The notes beneath the pieces were generated by a model. That model had not been told where the DNA came from and did no database searches. It worked only from the letters and a program-made list of their open reading frames with translations. Shown here piece by piece: positions 5,702-6,965 of a stretch of 6,965 bases of DNA (position 1 is its first letter; each line of letters begins with the position of its first letter). Both the position numbers and the translations under genes were made by a program. Source of the DNA: an uncultured Collinsella sp. (GTDB lineage Bacteria; Actinomycetota; Coriobacteriia; Coriobacteriales; Coriobacteriaceae); assembly GCA_900544995.1 (NCBI GenBank), contig UQXC01000075.1, positions 1 to 6,965 of the forward strand, in the 5' to 3' direction.

Positions 5702-6965
5702 ATGAAGACGATCAAGCTTGCTCCCGGTGAGCGCCTCGTTACCAACCAGCTCAACCGCAAGGGCGTGTTGCCACAAAACATCGTCGACGCCGCCCGCGAT
5801 ATCGTGGCCAACGTACGCGCCAACGGCGATGCCGCGGTGCGCGATTACTGCCAGCGTTTTGACGGCGTTGAGCTGCAGAGTTTTCGCCTGCCGCAGGAGC
5901 AGATTGATGCTGCACTCGAAGGCCTCGATCCTGCCTTTGTCGCGGCTCTCGAAAAGGCCGCACGCCAGATCCGCGAGTTCCACCAGCGTGAGGTCGAGCA
6001 GAGCTGGTTTACCACGCGCCCGGACGGCACGATGCTCGGCGTTAAGGTGACCCCGCTTGCCGCTGCCGGCATTTACGTGCCAGGCGGTCGTGCGCAGTAT
6101 CCCTCCACGGTGCTTATGAACGCCATCCCTGCCAAGGTGGCTGGCGTTAAGCGCGTGGTCATGGTGACCCCGCCGCAAAAAGATGGCCTAATCAGCCCCT
6201 ATACGCTCGCGGCTGCCAAGCTCGGCGGCGTGGACGAGATCTATATGGTGGGTGGCGCCCAGGCCGTGGCCGCGCTGGCGTACGGTACCGAGACCATTCC
6301 GCGTGTCGACAAGATTACCGGCCCGGGTAACGCCTTTGTCGCCGCTGCCAAGCAGATTGTCTCGTGTGACGTGGGTATCGATATGGTTGCTGGTCCCTCC
6401 GAGGTCTGCGTGCTGGCCGATGCCACGGCCAAGCCCATGGTGGTTGCGGCCGACCTGATGGCCCAAGCCGAGCACGATCCGCTCGCTGCCTGCTATCTGG
6501 TGACCTGCGACGAGCAGTTTGCGCACGAGGTCGAGGCGGGCATCGATATCTTGGTCGCGCAGTCGCCGCGTGCCGAGATCACGCGCGCCTCGCTCGATAA
6601 CGAGGGCACCATCGTGGTGGCTGCCGATATGGCTGCCGCCGTCGAGGCCGTGAACACCGTGGCGCCCGAGCACCTTGAGCTGCACTGCAAGGACGCGATG
6701 GGTCTGCTCGGCGGTATTCGCAACGCCGGCGCCATCTTTGTGGGCGCTTGGAGCTCCGAGCCGCTCGGCGATTACGTCGCCGGCCCCAACCACACGCTGC
6801 CGACCGGTGGCACGGCCATGTTCTCCAACCCGCTTTCGGTCGAAGAGTTCGTCAAGCGCTCGAGCGTTATCTGCTATACGCCCGAGGGCCTGCTCTCCGA
6901 CGCTCCCGCTACGCAGCGCCTGGCCGAGGCCGAGGGCCTGTGGGCACACGCGCTTTCCGCCGCTC
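5702..6965 (+). CDS. hisD: histidinol dehydrogenase, truncated by the window edge
   Basis: HisD oxidises L-histidinol to L-histidine in two NAD-dependent steps, the last in the pathway. The window holds 421 whole codons; the family is usually about 430 residues, so only a short C-terminal piece is missing. Seen in order: GGRAQYPSTVLMNAIPAKVAG (128-148), KITGPGNAFVAAAKQ (204-218), DMVAGPSEV (227-235), QAEHDP (255-260), the catalytic pair Glu323-His324 in APEHLEL, and EPLGDYVAGPNHTLPTGG (353-370). Zinc ligands expected from E. coli HisD appear as Gln255, His258, Asp357 and probably His416 in the final helix. ATG 5702 is preceded by AGGGG (5689-5693) at 8 nt. It directly follows the HisZ-HisG gene, as hisD follows hisG in many two-component his operons. 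No stop codon interrupts it. Confidence 0.96.
   Translation, partial: MKTIKLAPGERLVTNQLNRKGVLPQNIVDAARDIVANVRANGDAAVRDYCQRFDGVELQSFRLPQEQIDAALEGLDPAFVAALEKAARQIREFHQREVEQSWFTTRPDGTMLGVKVTPLAAAGIYVPGGRAQYPSTVLMNAIPAKVAGVKRVVMVTPPQKDGLISPYTLAAAKLGGVDEIYMVGGAQAVAALAYGTETIPRVDKITGPGNAFVAAAKQIVSCDVGIDMVAGPSEVCVLADATAKPMVVAADLMAQAEHDPLAACYLVTCDEQFAHEVEAGIDILVAQSPRAEITRASLDNEGTIVVAADMAAAVEAVNTVAPEHLELHCKDAMGLLGGIRNAGAIFVGAWSSEPLGDYVAGPNHTLPTGGTAMFSNPLSVEEFVKRSSVICYTPEGLLSDAPATQRLAEAEGLWAHALSAA

Noticed and set aside
5252..6178. Minus-strand open frame spanning the hisZG-hisD junction
   Set aside because: Crosses two well-supported + strand genes, has a biased composition and no plausible motif.
1..6965. 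CRISPR arrays, insertion sequences, tRNA or rRNA genes
   Set aside because: I saw no regularly spaced repeats, transposase motifs, terminal inverted repeats with target duplications, or RNA-gene signatures on either strand.

Overview
The window is a GC-rich, densely packed bacterial segment with every supported gene on the + strand. The gene set (separate-subunit mannose-family PTS, SIS-type sugar-phosphate enzyme, short-form HisG with HisZ) and the GC-biased codon choice suggest a gut actinobacterium of the Coriobacteriia, possibly Collinsella or a relative. That placement is inference from family knowledge; no rRNA or other marker is present.

Region 1 (about 1-3712) looks like a sugar-uptake and catabolism operon. 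It opens inside the last 54 codons of a gene that resembles the C-terminus of SIS-fold phosphosugar deglycases/isomerases. An intrinsic terminator-like hairpin follows, then a complete mannose-family PTS permease as four separate genes: EIIA (262-678), EIIB (696-1166), EIIC (1175-1966) and EIID (1956-2792, overlapping EIIC by 11 nt). After a second terminator-like hairpin comes a TIM-barrel sugar epimerase/isomerase (2876-3712) that resembles fructoselysine 3-epimerase FrlC and the tagatose/psicose 3-epimerases. The combination suggests uptake and phosphorylation of a ketose-type substrate. Fructoselysine, glucoselysine or another Amadori product is the most attractive hypothesis, but the substrate cannot be proven from this window.

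Region 2 (3713-3881) is a 169-bp gap with a perfect 11-bp inverted repeat, a weak promoter-like element and a strong Shine-Dalgarno sequence. It separates the sugar operon from histidine biosynthesis.

Region 3 (3882-6965) carries the first and last-oxidation steps of histidine biosynthesis. A single uninterrupted 571-codon ORF encodes a HisZ regulatory domain joined through a low-complexity linker to a complete short-form HisG catalytic domain, so both halves of two-component ATP phosphoribosyltransferase lie in one chain. A nearly complete hisD (histidinol dehydrogenase) follows and runs off the right edge. The HisZ-HisG fusion and the possible Amadori-product locus are the two observations most worth following. 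A third is that every gap longer than 20 bp holds a GC-rich hairpin just upstream of the next gene.
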